Source of the DNA: Myxococcales bacterium
GTDB taxonomy: Bacteria; Myxococcota; Polyangia; Nannocystales; Nannocystaceae
Length of the DNA stretch: 64,000 nucleotides
Assembly: GCA_016793465.1 (NCBI GenBank)
Contig: JAEUJW010000101.1
Span: 89,121-153,120 of the forward strand
Direction: 5' to 3'
Position 1 is the first letter of the stretch, and each line of letters opens with the position of its first letter. This document shows positions 54,961-64,000 of the stretch, one piece after another. The position numbers and the translations under genes are program-made. The notes beneath the pieces were generated by a model. It was not told where the DNA came from, did not search any database, and worked only from the letters and a program-made list of their open reading frames with translations.

Positions 54961-54996
54961 ACGAAGGCCCGCCCCCTCGCGGGGTGCGGGCCTCGT
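54961..54996. terminator. Bidirectional hairpin between Uma2-like gene and rplI
   Basis: ACGAAGGCCCGCCCC-CTCGC-GGGGTGCGGGCCTCGT, a near-perfect 15-bp stem located between two converging genes, so it can serve both. Confidence 0.75.
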
Positions 54997-55012
54997 CTCC
55001 GTCACCCGGCGC

Positions 55013-55465
55013 TCACACGCCGATGACGTTCACGCGGATCTCGACCGACGTGTCGCCGCTGAAGCGGATCGGCACCTCGTAGGAGCCGATGGCCTTCAGG
55101 GCCTCGTCGAGCTTGATCAGCTTGCGGTCGATCTGCAGGTTCTGGTTGGCCAGCGCCTCGGAGATGTCCTTGCCGGACACCGACCCGAACAGCTTGCCGT
55201 CCTGGCCCTTCTTGCGGGCGATCGACACGGTCACGCCCTTCAGCTGCTCGGCCATCTTGGCGTGTTCGGCCTTGATGCGGGCCTGCTCGGCCGCGATGAC
55301 GCGCTTCTGGTGGTCGAGCTGCGCGATGTTCCCGCGGGTGGCGGCCAGGGCCATGCCGCGCGGGATCAGGAAGTTACGGCCGTAGCCGGGGCGGACCGAC
55401 ACGACCTCGCCGGCGCGGCCGAGGTTGTCGACGTCCTTGCGGAGAATGATCTGGAGCATCGCCAT
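55013..55465 (-). CDS. rplI: Ribosomal protein bL9
   Basis: 150 residues, typical length. N-terminal domain QIILRKDVDNLGRAGEVVSV and GYGRNFLIPRGMA are diagnostic; a long connecting helix and C-terminal domain follow (LFGSVSGKDISEALANQ). Part of the large subunit near the L1 stalk. Third gene of the rpsF-rpsR-rplI operon, 10 nt after rpsR. Shine-Dalgarno (AGAGG) is present. Confidence 0.98.
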   Translation of the reverse strand: MAMLQIILRKDVDNLGRAGEVVSVRPGYGRNFLIPRGMALAATRGNIAQLDHQKRVIAAEQARIKAEHAKMAEQLKGVTVSIARKKGQDGKLFGSVSGKDISEALANQNLQIDRKLIKLDEALKAIGSYEVPIRFSGDTSVEIRVNVIGV

Positions 55466-55475
55466 GATGGACCTC

Positions 55476-55709
55476 TTACTGCACCGTGTACGGGATGAGG
55501 GCCAGCATGCGCGCGCGCTTGACGGCCTTGGTGATCTGCCGCTGCTGGCGCGCCGAGACCCCCGAGATGCGGGCCGGCACGACCTTGCCGCGGTCGGTCA
55601 AGAACGCCTTCAGCAGCTGCGGGTTCTTGTAGTCGATGACGAGCGTCTTGTCGCTGGCGAGCAGCGAGGAGCGACGGCTGGTGCGGGGCTTATCGTCTCT
55701 GTCGGACAT
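55476..55709 (-). CDS. rpsR: Ribosomal protein bS18
   Basis: 77 residues. Conserved [40 protein letters not shown] and [11 protein letters not shown]. Binds bS6 on the small-subunit platform. Three nt after rpsF, so translationally linked. Confidence 0.98.
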   Translation of the reverse strand: MSDRDDKPRTSRRSSLLASDKTLVIDYKNPQLLKAFLTDRGKVVPARISGVSARQQRQITKAVKRARMLALIPYTVQ

Positions 55710-55712
55710 GGC

Positions 55713-56225
55713 TCAGTTCACTCCCTCTTCGAGGCCGTCTTCGTCGTCGTCGTTGTTGTAGCGGTCGCGGTCGCGGTCGCGGTCCTCTTCCTCGCGGACG
55801 GGCTCGGGCTCGGGCTCGGGCGGCGGCTCGCTGATGGTCTGCAGCAGGTCCTCGGTGATCTCCGAGGGCCGGGCCGCGGGGTCGACGTCCTCGTCGATGC
55901 GCACGGTGTAGTAGCGGAGGATGGCGTCGCTGAGCTTCAGGTTGCGCTCGAACTCGTGGACGATGTCGCTGCCGCCGAGGAAGCGCCAGTACAGGTAGAT
56001 GCCGGTCGACTGGCGGCGGATCGGGTAGGCCAGCGTGCGGCTGCCCCAGTTCTCGATCTTGAGCAGGCGGGCGTTGAACTTCTCGAACACGGCCTGCATC
56101 TTGTGCACGAGCTCGAGGATGCCGGCCTTGTTGGTGTTGGCGCGGAGGATGATGACGGTCTCGTACTCTCGCTTGGTGTTCCGCTTGGCGGAGACCGAGA
56201 GCACCTGGCCTGTGGTTTCGGACAT
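55713..56225 (-). CDS. rpsF: Ribosomal protein bS6 with long acidic C-terminal extension
   Basis: 170 residues from the ATG at 56225, preceded by GGGAG at 6 nt. Core S6 fold: [60 protein letters not shown]. After residue 120 comes a Pro/Glu then Asp/Arg-rich tail ([19 protein letters not shown]) ending in an acidic run; the family is usually 95-130 residues. Acidic bS6 tails exist elsewhere (glutamylated by RimK in E. coli), but none is this long to my knowledge. First gene of the operon. Confidence 0.95.
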   Translation of the reverse strand: MSETTGQVLSVSAKRNTKREYETVIILRANTNKAGILELVHKMQAVFEKFNARLLKIENWGSRTLAYPIRRQSTGIYLYWRFLGGSDIVHEFERNLKLSDAILRYYTVRIDEDVDPAARPSEITEDLLQTISEPPPEPEPEPVREEEDRDRDRDRYNNDDDEDGLEEGVN

Positions 56226-56234
56226 GCTTTCTCC

Positions 56235-56258
56235 CTGTGGGCTTTCCGGCCCCCGCAG
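56235..56258 (-). promoter_or_regulatory. Candidate bS6-bS18 autoregulatory hairpin in rpsF leader
   Basis: On the minus strand CTGCGGG-GGCCGGAAAG-CCCACAG: 7-bp stem with one C-A, CCG in the loop, ending 9 nt before the rpsF start. Many bacteria have a CCG-containing structure here that binds bS6-bS18 and represses translation; the exact consensus could not be checked. Confidence 0.4.
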
Positions 56259-56284
56259 GAGCGCGGGAGCAAGGAGAGACAAAA

Positions 56285-56307
56285 CCCCGCCGGAGCATCC
56301 GGCGGGG
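56285..56307 (-). terminator. Intrinsic terminator of hppA
   Basis: CCCCGCCGGA-(3 nt)-TCCGGCGGGG, perfect 10-bp stem; on the minus strand it is followed by TTTTG. It separates hppA from the rpsF operon. Confidence 0.92.
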
Positions 56308-56361
56308 TCAGCCTTTTAGATCAAGCCAGCGGCGCCCGCAAGCCCGCGGGCGCACTCTCGG

Positions 56362-58605
<2,244 letters not shown>

Positions 58606-58753
58606 GCAGTCCTCCCGGATCGCGGACCGGGCACCGGGATTTCGGCGCCCCGCCCAGGGGTGAAGGGGGCCAAGGGTACGGCGGTCCCCCGGTCGCCTCA
58701 AGCAAAGGGGGCGGCCCGGAGGGACACCCCCCCGGACCGCCCCCGCGTGGGGG

Positions 58754-60100
58754 TCAGAGGAAGAAGAGGAACGTCACGAGGACGAAGATCGGGACGAGGA
58801 TCCCGACCGACCAGGCCATGTAGCCGAAGAACGAGGGCATCTTCACCCCGCCCTCCTCGGCGATGGCCTTGACCATGAAGTTGGGGCCGTTCCCGATGTA
58901 GGTGTTGGCGCCCATGAAGACGGAACCGCAGGAGACGGCGGCGAGCAACGCGCCGCCGGTCGCGTCCGCGGCGAGCACGCCCAGGTTGCCCTTGAGGTCG
59001 AGCACGCCGACCGCCAGCGACGCGAACGTCTTGTAGGTCGGCGCGTTGTCGAGGAACGACGAGAGGACGCCGGACGCCCAGAAGAACTGCCAGGGCTTGT
59101 CGAGCGCGATGGCGCCCGTCCGGCCGGCGTGGTCGAGGAACTGCACCGCCGGGATCATCGTGACGAAGATGCCGATGAAGAGGACCGCCACCTCGATGAT
59201 CGGCCCCCAGCCGAACCTGTTCGCGACGCGGACCTCCTTCGTCGTCAGCTTGAGGGAGGCGACGACGAGCGCGCCGTACCCGACGACCTGCAGCAGCTTC
59301 TTCGGCACCTCGGCGAGCGAGGGCGAGCCGCCGACGAAGTACGAGACCGCGATCACGCCGAGGAGCAGGAGGAGGTTGACCTTGCCGTCGATCGAGAGCG
59401 GGACCTTCACGTCCTGCACCTGCTCGAGCTGGCTGCCGGGCCGGTCCTTCTCCTCCTTGTCGAAGACGCGCTGGTCCCAGAAGTTGAACAGCACCAGCAG
59501 GATCGCGAGGACGGTGGCCCACTCGACCCACAGGCGGAAGGTCCACGTGAAGGGGACGCCGTTCAGGAAGCCGAGGAACAGCGGCGGGTCGCCGAGCGGC
59601 GTCAGGAGGCCGCCGGCGTTGCTCACGATGAAGATGAAGAAGATGACGATGTGGGCCTTGCGCTGGCGCGGCGCGTTCGCCCGCAGCAGCGGGCGGATCA
59701 GCAGCATGGACGCGCCCGTGGTGCCGACGAACGACGCGATCAGGCCGCCCACGGCCATGAAGCCGGTGTTGGCCAGCGGCGTGCCCGCGAGGGAGCCCTT
59801 CAGGTAGATGCCGCCCGAGATGACGAACAACGCGCCGAGGAGCCCGATGAACGCGGCGTAGTCGAGGAGCGACTCCTCGAGCCAGTGCCAGCCGTGGGAC
59901 GGCCCCGTCAGCAGCCAGACCACGACCGGCACGGAGAGCGCGGTCGCGATGATCCCCTTGTTCTTGTTGTGCTCCCACCAGTGCGGCTTCGCGAGCGGCA
60001 GCACCGCGATGCAGAGCAGCAGCACCGCGAACGGGATCACCCAGGCGACGGGCACGGCGTCGTGCACGGCGTCCGAGGCGGCGAGGAAGAACGACGTCAT
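58754..60100 (-). CDS. NhaD/CitMHS_2-type sodium:proton antiporter, copy 1
   Basis: 448 residues, ATG 60100 after GGAGG. About 12 transmembrane segments. Family landmarks: [53 protein letters not shown] and [20 protein letters not shown]; these mark the ion-transporter superfamily annotated as sodium:proton antiporter or putative citrate transporter (PF16980). Acts in the inner membrane. It is closely similar to the next gene; 148 nt separate it from hppA. Confidence 0.9.
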   Translation of the reverse strand: MTSFFLAASDAVHDAVPVAWVIPFAVLLLCIAVLPLAKPHWWEHNKNKGIIATALSVPVVVWLLTGPSHGWHWLEESLLDYAAFIGLLGALFVISGGIYLKGSLAGTPLANTGFMAVGGLIASFVGTTGASMLLIRPLLRANAPRQRKAHIVIFFIFIVSNAGGLLTPLGDPPLFLGFLNGVPFTWTFRLWVEWATVLAILLVLFNFWDQRVFDKEEKDRPGSQLEQVQDVKVPLSIDGKVNLLLLLGVIAVSYFVGGSPSLAEVPKKLLQVVGYGALVVASLKLTTKEVRVANRFGWGPIIEVAVLFIGIFVTMIPAVQFLDHAGRTGAIALDKPWQFFWASGVLSSFLDNAPTYKTFASLAVGVLDLKGNLGVLAADATGGALLAAVSCGSVFMGANTYIGNGPNFMVKAIAEEGGVKMPSFFGYMAWSVGILVPIFVLVTFLFFL

Positions 60101-60287
60101 GGAGGCCTCCGGGCGGAACGCGGGAGGATGCGCTCCGCGGCGCGGGAAGGCAACAACACGCCGACCAACACGACGCAGCCCGGGGGCTTGACTCGACGAT
60201 CGGCGCCGTTCTATCGGTGGGACGGAGGCCCCGCCCGCGCGCGCGCCCGTCCCACGACGGCGCGCGCGCGGACCGGGCGCGGCCGCG

Positions 60288-61655
60288 TCAGCGGAACGAC
60301 ACGAACGTCAGCGCGACGAGGACCGGGACGAGGATCGCCGCGGACCAGACGACGTAGCCGAAGAACGACGGCATCCTGACGCCGTTCTCCTCCGCGATCG
60401 CCTTCACCATGAAGTTGGGCCCGTTGCCGATGTAGGTGCCCGCGCCGAGGAACACGGCGCCGCACGAGATCGCCTCGAGGTACGCGGCGCCTTCGGGGTC
60501 GGCCGCCAACCGGTCGAGCGACGTCGGGGCGATCGGCACGCCGGTGGCGCGGCCGACGACGCCGCACGCGATGGTCGCGAACGTCACGTACGTCGGCGCG
60601 TTGTCGAGGAAGGCCGAGAGGGCGCCCGTGACCCAGAAGTACTGCCACGGCTCCGTCAGCGCGATCTTCCCCTCGGCCCCCATCGTGTCGAGCAGCTTCA
60701 TGGCGGGCACCATCGTCACGAAGATGCCCGCGAAGATGACGGCCACCTCGACGATCGGGGCCCACGAGAACTTGTTCGCGGGCCGCACGCCGCCCGGCGT
60801 CGTGAGGAGCGACAGCGCGGCCATGGTGACCATGCCGAGCACGAGCGCGCCGTCGCGCGCCTCCTGCGACCACCCCTGCTGCCGCGAGACCGAGCCGACC
60901 ACGAGGCTCGTCATCACGACGCCGAGCAGCCACAGGAAGTTGAGCTTGCCGTCGATGCGCAGCCGCTCGCGGGGCCCCGTCGCCGCGACGGTGACGGGGG
61001 GCTCGCGGCGCACCATGGCGCGGTCGAACCCGTAGAAGATCGCCAGCAGCGCGCCGTTGACGAACAACCACGGCCCCCACAGCCGCAGCGTCCAGTCGAA
61101 GGGCACGCCGCGCAGGAAGCCGAGGAACAGGGGCGGGTCGCCGAGCGGCGTCAGCAGGCCGCCGGCGTTGCTGACGAGGAAGATGAAGAAGACGACCAGG
61201 TGCGCCTTGCGGGCGCGGCCGGCGTTGGCCCGGAGCAGCGGCCGGATCAGCAGCATCGACGCGCCCGTCGTGCCCACCACCGACGCGATCGCGGCCCCCA
61301 CGCCGAGCAGGGCGGCGTTCACCGCGGGGGTGCCCGCGAGCGACCCGCCGATGTGGATGCCGCCCGTGATCACGAACAACGAGCCCAGCAACGCGAGGAA
61401 CGCCGCGTACTCGAGGCCCGCATGGGCGAGCCAGTGCCCGCCGTGGTCCGGGCCGAACAGCAGCCACAGGGCCACGGGCCCCGCCAGGACCGCCGAGACG
61501 ATGCCGCGGTTGCGGTTGCTCTCCCACCAGTGGTGGGCCACGATCGGCAGCACCGCGATCGCCAGCAGGAGCAGCACGAACGGCGCGACCGCGACGATCG
61601 GCACCTCGGCCGGGGCTGCGGCGAGAAACGGGGCTGCGGCCAGCAACGACGCCAT
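60288..61655 (-). CDS. NhaD/CitMHS_2-type sodium:proton antiporter, copy 2
   Basis: 455 residues; start at 61655 chosen for GGAGG 6 nt upstream and because the N-terminal hydrophobic segment begins there. Same landmarks as copy 1: [53 protein letters not shown]. The two copies differ mostly in the central loop and the linker after segment 6. Tandem duplicates may differ in ion preference or pH range. Confidence 0.9.
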   Translation of the reverse strand: MASLLAAAPFLAAAPAEVPIVAVAPFVLLLLAIAVLPIVAHHWWESNRNRGIVSAVLAGPVALWLLFGPDHGGHWLAHAGLEYAAFLALLGSLFVITGGIHIGGSLAGTPAVNAALLGVGAAIASVVGTTGASMLLIRPLLRANAGRARKAHLVVFFIFLVSNAGGLLTPLGDPPLFLGFLRGVPFDWTLRLWGPWLFVNGALLAIFYGFDRAMVRREPPVTVAATGPRERLRIDGKLNFLWLLGVVMTSLVVGSVSRQQGWSQEARDGALVLGMVTMAALSLLTTPGGVRPANKFSWAPIVEVAVIFAGIFVTMVPAMKLLDTMGAEGKIALTEPWQYFWVTGALSAFLDNAPTYVTFATIACGVVGRATGVPIAPTSLDRLAADPEGAAYLEAISCGAVFLGAGTYIGNGPNFMVKAIAEENGVRMPSFFGYVVWSAAILVPVLVALTFVSFR

Positions 61656-61798
61656 CGGAACCTCCACCGCCACGGGACGCCCACCGTGCCCGGGACGGGC
61701 GCCGGCGGCAACCGAATCCGGTCGCGCGCGCGGAAGATGGGCGCCCCGGCAGGGTCGCGCCGGCGATTCCGACCCCGTTTCCGCCTCGGGGGCGCGCC

Positions 61799-61848
61799 CG
61801 CCGGGTCCACGGGGCGCCGGGTCCACGGGGCGCCGGGTCCACGGGGCC
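61799..61848. repeat. 16-bp tandem repeat, three copies
   Basis: GCCGGGTCCACGGGGC repeated at 61799, 61815 and 61831, in the gap between the antiporter and ABC permease genes. The 235-bp gap shows no gene. Confidence 0.8.
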
Positions 61849-61890
61849 GCGCGCCCCGAGGGGTCAACGCGCGCCCCGGCCCCCGCGGGC

Positions 61891-62943
61891 TCACACCCAG
61901 CGGAACCACCGCAGGGCGAGCGTGAACGTGACCGCCGTCCAGGCCGCGAGGATCCCGACCTCGACCCCCACCGACGCGAGGCCCGCCCCGTCGAGCACCA
62001 CGGCCCGCAGCCCGTCGTTGAGCGCGGTCAGGGGGAGCGCCTTGACCACGGGCCGCATCCAGTCCGGGAAGTTCCCCGTCGAGAAGAACACGCCCGACAA
62101 CAACCACATGGGGAGCGACGCGAGGTTCATGAGCCCGCTCGCCGTCTCCATGTTCCGCGCGCGGCTCGCGATCAGGAGGCCCAGCCCGCCGAACGCCAGG
62201 GTGCCGAGCAGCCCCACGACCGCGATCGCGGCCCACGACCCGGTCACGGCGACGTCGAACGCGAGCCACGCGAACGCGAGCAGGAACCCGATCTCGACCG
62301 CCGCCAGCACGAGGCGATGCAGCAGGAACGACCCGAGGAACACGCCCCGCGACATGGGCGTGGCCGCCAGCCGCTTCAGGAGCTTGCGCACGCGCATCGA
62401 GACGAGGCCGTACCCGACGCCCCAGATCCCGCCGCCCATCAACGTCATGCCGATCAGGCCCGGGAGCAGGAAGTCGATGTAGCGCCGCCCCGGCGCGTCG
62501 GTCCGCTCCACGCGCGGCGACACGGCGTCGCGCCGCCCGGCCGCCCGCTCGAGCGCATCGGTCACGAGCGCCACCGCGACGGCCGCGCCGGGCCGCGACG
62601 GGTCGTGGGCGAGCGCGGGCGGCGCGCCCGGCGTCACGACGACGAGCCCCTCGCCGCGCCGCAACGCGTCCGCGGCCCCCGCGGCGGGCACCCGGCGCAC
62701 GTCGAGGAGCGACGACGCCGCGACGGCGGCGGCGGTCGCGTCCGCGTCGGCGCCCTCGACCACGAGCACCGCGACCCGCTCCGGCCCCTTCTCGCGGAAC
62801 GCCAGGCCCAACGCGACCGCCAGCAGCACCGGGAACCCGAACACCCAGAAGAGCACCCCCGGCTCGCGCAGGAAGTCGCGCAGCCGCGCGAGGTAGAGCT
62901 GGCCGAACTGGCTCGGCGGGGCGACGAGCGGCGCGTCGCTCAC
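61891..62943 (-). CDS. ABC-2 type transporter permease
   Basis: 350 residues from GTG 62943, whose GTGA overlaps the stop of the ATPase gene. One N-terminal transmembrane helix (PGVLFWVFGFPVLLAVALGL), a 120-residue external domain, then five helices (FLLPGLIGMTLMGGGIWGVG, then SLPMWLLSGVFFSTGNFP). This is the ABC-2/DrrB-YhfP exporter pattern. It pairs with the ATPase just upstream to export an unknown lipid, drug or polymer. Confidence 0.92.
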   Translation of the reverse strand: MSDAPLVAPPSQFGQLYLARLRDFLREPGVLFWVFGFPVLLAVALGLAFREKGPERVAVLVVEGADADATAAAVAASSLLDVRRVPAAGAADALRRGEGLVVVTPGAPPALAHDPSRPGAAVAVALVTDALERAAGRRDAVSPRVERTDAPGRRYIDFLLPGLIGMTLMGGGIWGVGYGLVSMRVRKLLKRLAATPMSRGVFLGSFLLHRLVLAAVEIGFLLAFAWLAFDVAVTGSWAAIAVVGLLGTLAFGGLGLLIASRARNMETASGLMNLASLPMWLLSGVFFSTGNFPDWMRPVVKALPLTALNDGLRAVVLDGAGLASVGVEVGILAAWTAVTFTLALRWFRWV

Positions 62944-63917
62944 GGCGCCCTCCCGCCCGCCGCCTCGGCGTCGGCGAACGACCGCCCCGCCACGGCGAGG
63001 AACGCGTCCTCGAGCGTCGCGCGGCGCGTCGTGACGCGCTGGGGCCGCGCGCCCGCCGCCGCCACCGCGGCGAGCACCGCCGGCAGCACGTCGGCCACGC
63101 GCTCGACGACGAGCCGGTGCACGCCGCCCTCGAACCTTGCCTCGCGCACGCCCGCCACCGCGCGCAGGACCTCGCCCGGCACCGCCGGCGCCGTCGCCAC
63201 CTCGACGACCTCCTCGCCGCCCACGCGCGCCACGAGGTCCGCCGGCGTGCCCAGCGCCACCACGCGCCCGCGGTCCACGATCGCGAGCCGGTCGCAGAGC
63301 CGCTCCGCCTCCTCCATGCTGTGCGTCGTCAGCACCACCGTGCGCCCCCGCGCCTGGAACCGGCCGATCACGTCCCACAACGCGCGCCGCGCCGCCGGGT
63401 CGAGCCCCGTGGTCGGCTCGTCGAGGAACAACAGCTCCGGGTCGGCCACCAGCGCGCACCCCACGGCCAGCCGCTGCCGCTGGCCCCCCGAGAGGTGCTT
63501 CACGCGCGCGCCCGCCTTCTCCCGCAGGTCGACGTCGGCGAGCACGTCGTCCACCGGCCGGCACCGCCGGTAGAACGACGCGAACAACGTCAGCGTCTCG
63601 CGCACGGTCTGCAGCGGGTCGAGCACCGTCTCCTGCAGCTGCACGCCGATCCGCTCGCGGATCGCCGCCGCGTCGCGGGCCCACGTCCGCCCGAGGACGG
63701 TCACCTCGCCCGCGGTCGCGGGGAGCAGCCCCTCGACGATCTCCATGGTCGTCGTCTTGCCGGCGCCGTTGGGCCCGAGGATGCCGAGGCACTCGCCCAC
63801 CGCGATCTCGAGGTCGAGCCCGTCCACGGCGACGACGTCGTCGAACCGGCGCACGAGGCCGCGGATCGAGACGGCGACGTCGGCGGCGCGCGACGGGGGC
63901 GGCGGGGCGACGGTCAA
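62940..63917 (-). CDS. ABC transporter ATP-binding protein
   Basis: 325 residues. TTG start at 63917 with GGAG about 10 nt upstream. Walker A GPNGAGKTTT, Q-loop region IGVQLQETVLDP, signature LSGGQRQRL, Walker B LLFLDEP, H-loop TTHSMEEAERL, then the C-terminal domain of the DrrA/CcmA group. Powers the permease encoded downstream, with which it overlaps by four bases. Confidence 0.94.
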   Translation of the reverse strand: MTVAPPPPSRAADVAVSIRGLVRRFDDVVAVDGLDLEIAVGECLGILGPNGAGKTTTMEIVEGLLPATAGEVTVLGRTWARDAAAIRERIGVQLQETVLDPLQTVRETLTLFASFYRRCRPVDDVLADVDLREKAGARVKHLSGGQRQRLAVGCALVADPELLFLDEPTTGLDPAARRALWDVIGRFQARGRTVVLTTHSMEEAERLCDRLAIVDRGRVVALGTPADLVARVGGEEVVEVATAPAVPGEVLRAVAGVREARFEGGVHRLVVERVADVLPAVLAAVAAAGARPQRVTTRRATLEDAFLAVAGRSFADAEAAGGRAP

Positions 63918-64000
63918 GGACGGGGCTCCGGGGCCGTCGGCCGGGCGTCGGCCCGCGCGCTCGGGGGACGAGCGGGGGTCGGGGGGGACGCGGGCCCGCG

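Overview
The window is about 64 kb of very GC-rich DNA (roughly 70% G+C by eye). It most resembles a myxobacterium of the Nannocystaceae type (phylum Myxococcota). This placement is inference from content: many secreted lipoproteins with Ser/Thr/Gly/Asp-rich linkers after the lipobox, a DUF4215 cysteine-repeat protein, a protein ending in a MYXO-CTERM-like Cys-Arg / hydrophobic / poly-Arg tail, DUF4388 and roadblock-like signalling proteins, a eukaryote-like Ser/Thr kinase, and a bacterial alpha-2-macroglobulin.

Layout. 1-2.9 kb: end of a desaturase, a TPR-like protein, an OmpA-type lipoprotein, and a glyoxalase-fold gene broken by a 19-bp tandem duplication. 2.9-3.7 kb: six serine tRNA genes on the minus strand. 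Three are ordinary; three have an 8-bp acceptor, a 4-bp T-stem and a 6-bp D-stem, i.e. an allo-tRNA-like cloverleaf. 4-25 kb: mostly secreted proteins and metabolism: a lysyl-oxidase lipoprotein, two tandem paralogous lipoproteins with duplicated promoters, an EF-hand lipoprotein, prolyl oligopeptidase, acyl-CoA dehydrogenase with thioredoxin 2, an L,D-transpeptidase-like protein, a lipase-like lipoprotein, a two-domain VOC protein, a lone RebB (R-body) protein and a 2,027-residue alpha-2-macroglobulin. 25-34 kb: NUDIX hydrolase, two proteins pairing degenerate receivers with a shared roadblock-like domain, an orphan type-ISP-like DNA methylase, and an ECF sigma / anti-sigma / S41 protease unit. 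34-46 kb: more lipoproteins, a beta-propeller plus di-haem protein, TrmO and a SWIM-SNF2 helicase. 46-56 kb: fatty-acid-hydroxylase-like protein, SRPBCC protein, radical SAM/SPASM enzyme, DnaB, a Ser/Thr kinase with purine nucleoside phosphorylase, creatininase-like and Uma2-like proteins, and the rpsF-rpsR-rplI operon. 56-64 kb, all minus strand: a membrane pyrophosphatase, two tandem NhaD/CitMHS_2-type antiporters and an ABC-2 exporter. The pyrophosphatase and antiporters plausibly form one ion-energetics block.

Three sequence patterns cut across genes. (1) Many genes between 2 and 54 kb lack a Shine-Dalgarno and have a TAnnnT-like hexamer 5-10 nt before the start codon, suggesting leaderless or very short-leader transcription. 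(2) The AT 8-mer TTATTAAA (or its complement) occurs nine times in the first 54 kb, in coding DNA in several frames and also between genes. (3) An 18-bp palindrome of the form CCTGTCCCNNNGGACAGC occurs at least eight times, inside genes and as a three-copy array at 39 kb.

The strongest candidate for something undescribed is the serine tRNA array, in which non-canonical 8/4 tRNAs carry ordinary serine anticodons and the only CGA (UCG-reading) members are of the unusual type. All family assignments come from motifs read by eye; no database search was possible.
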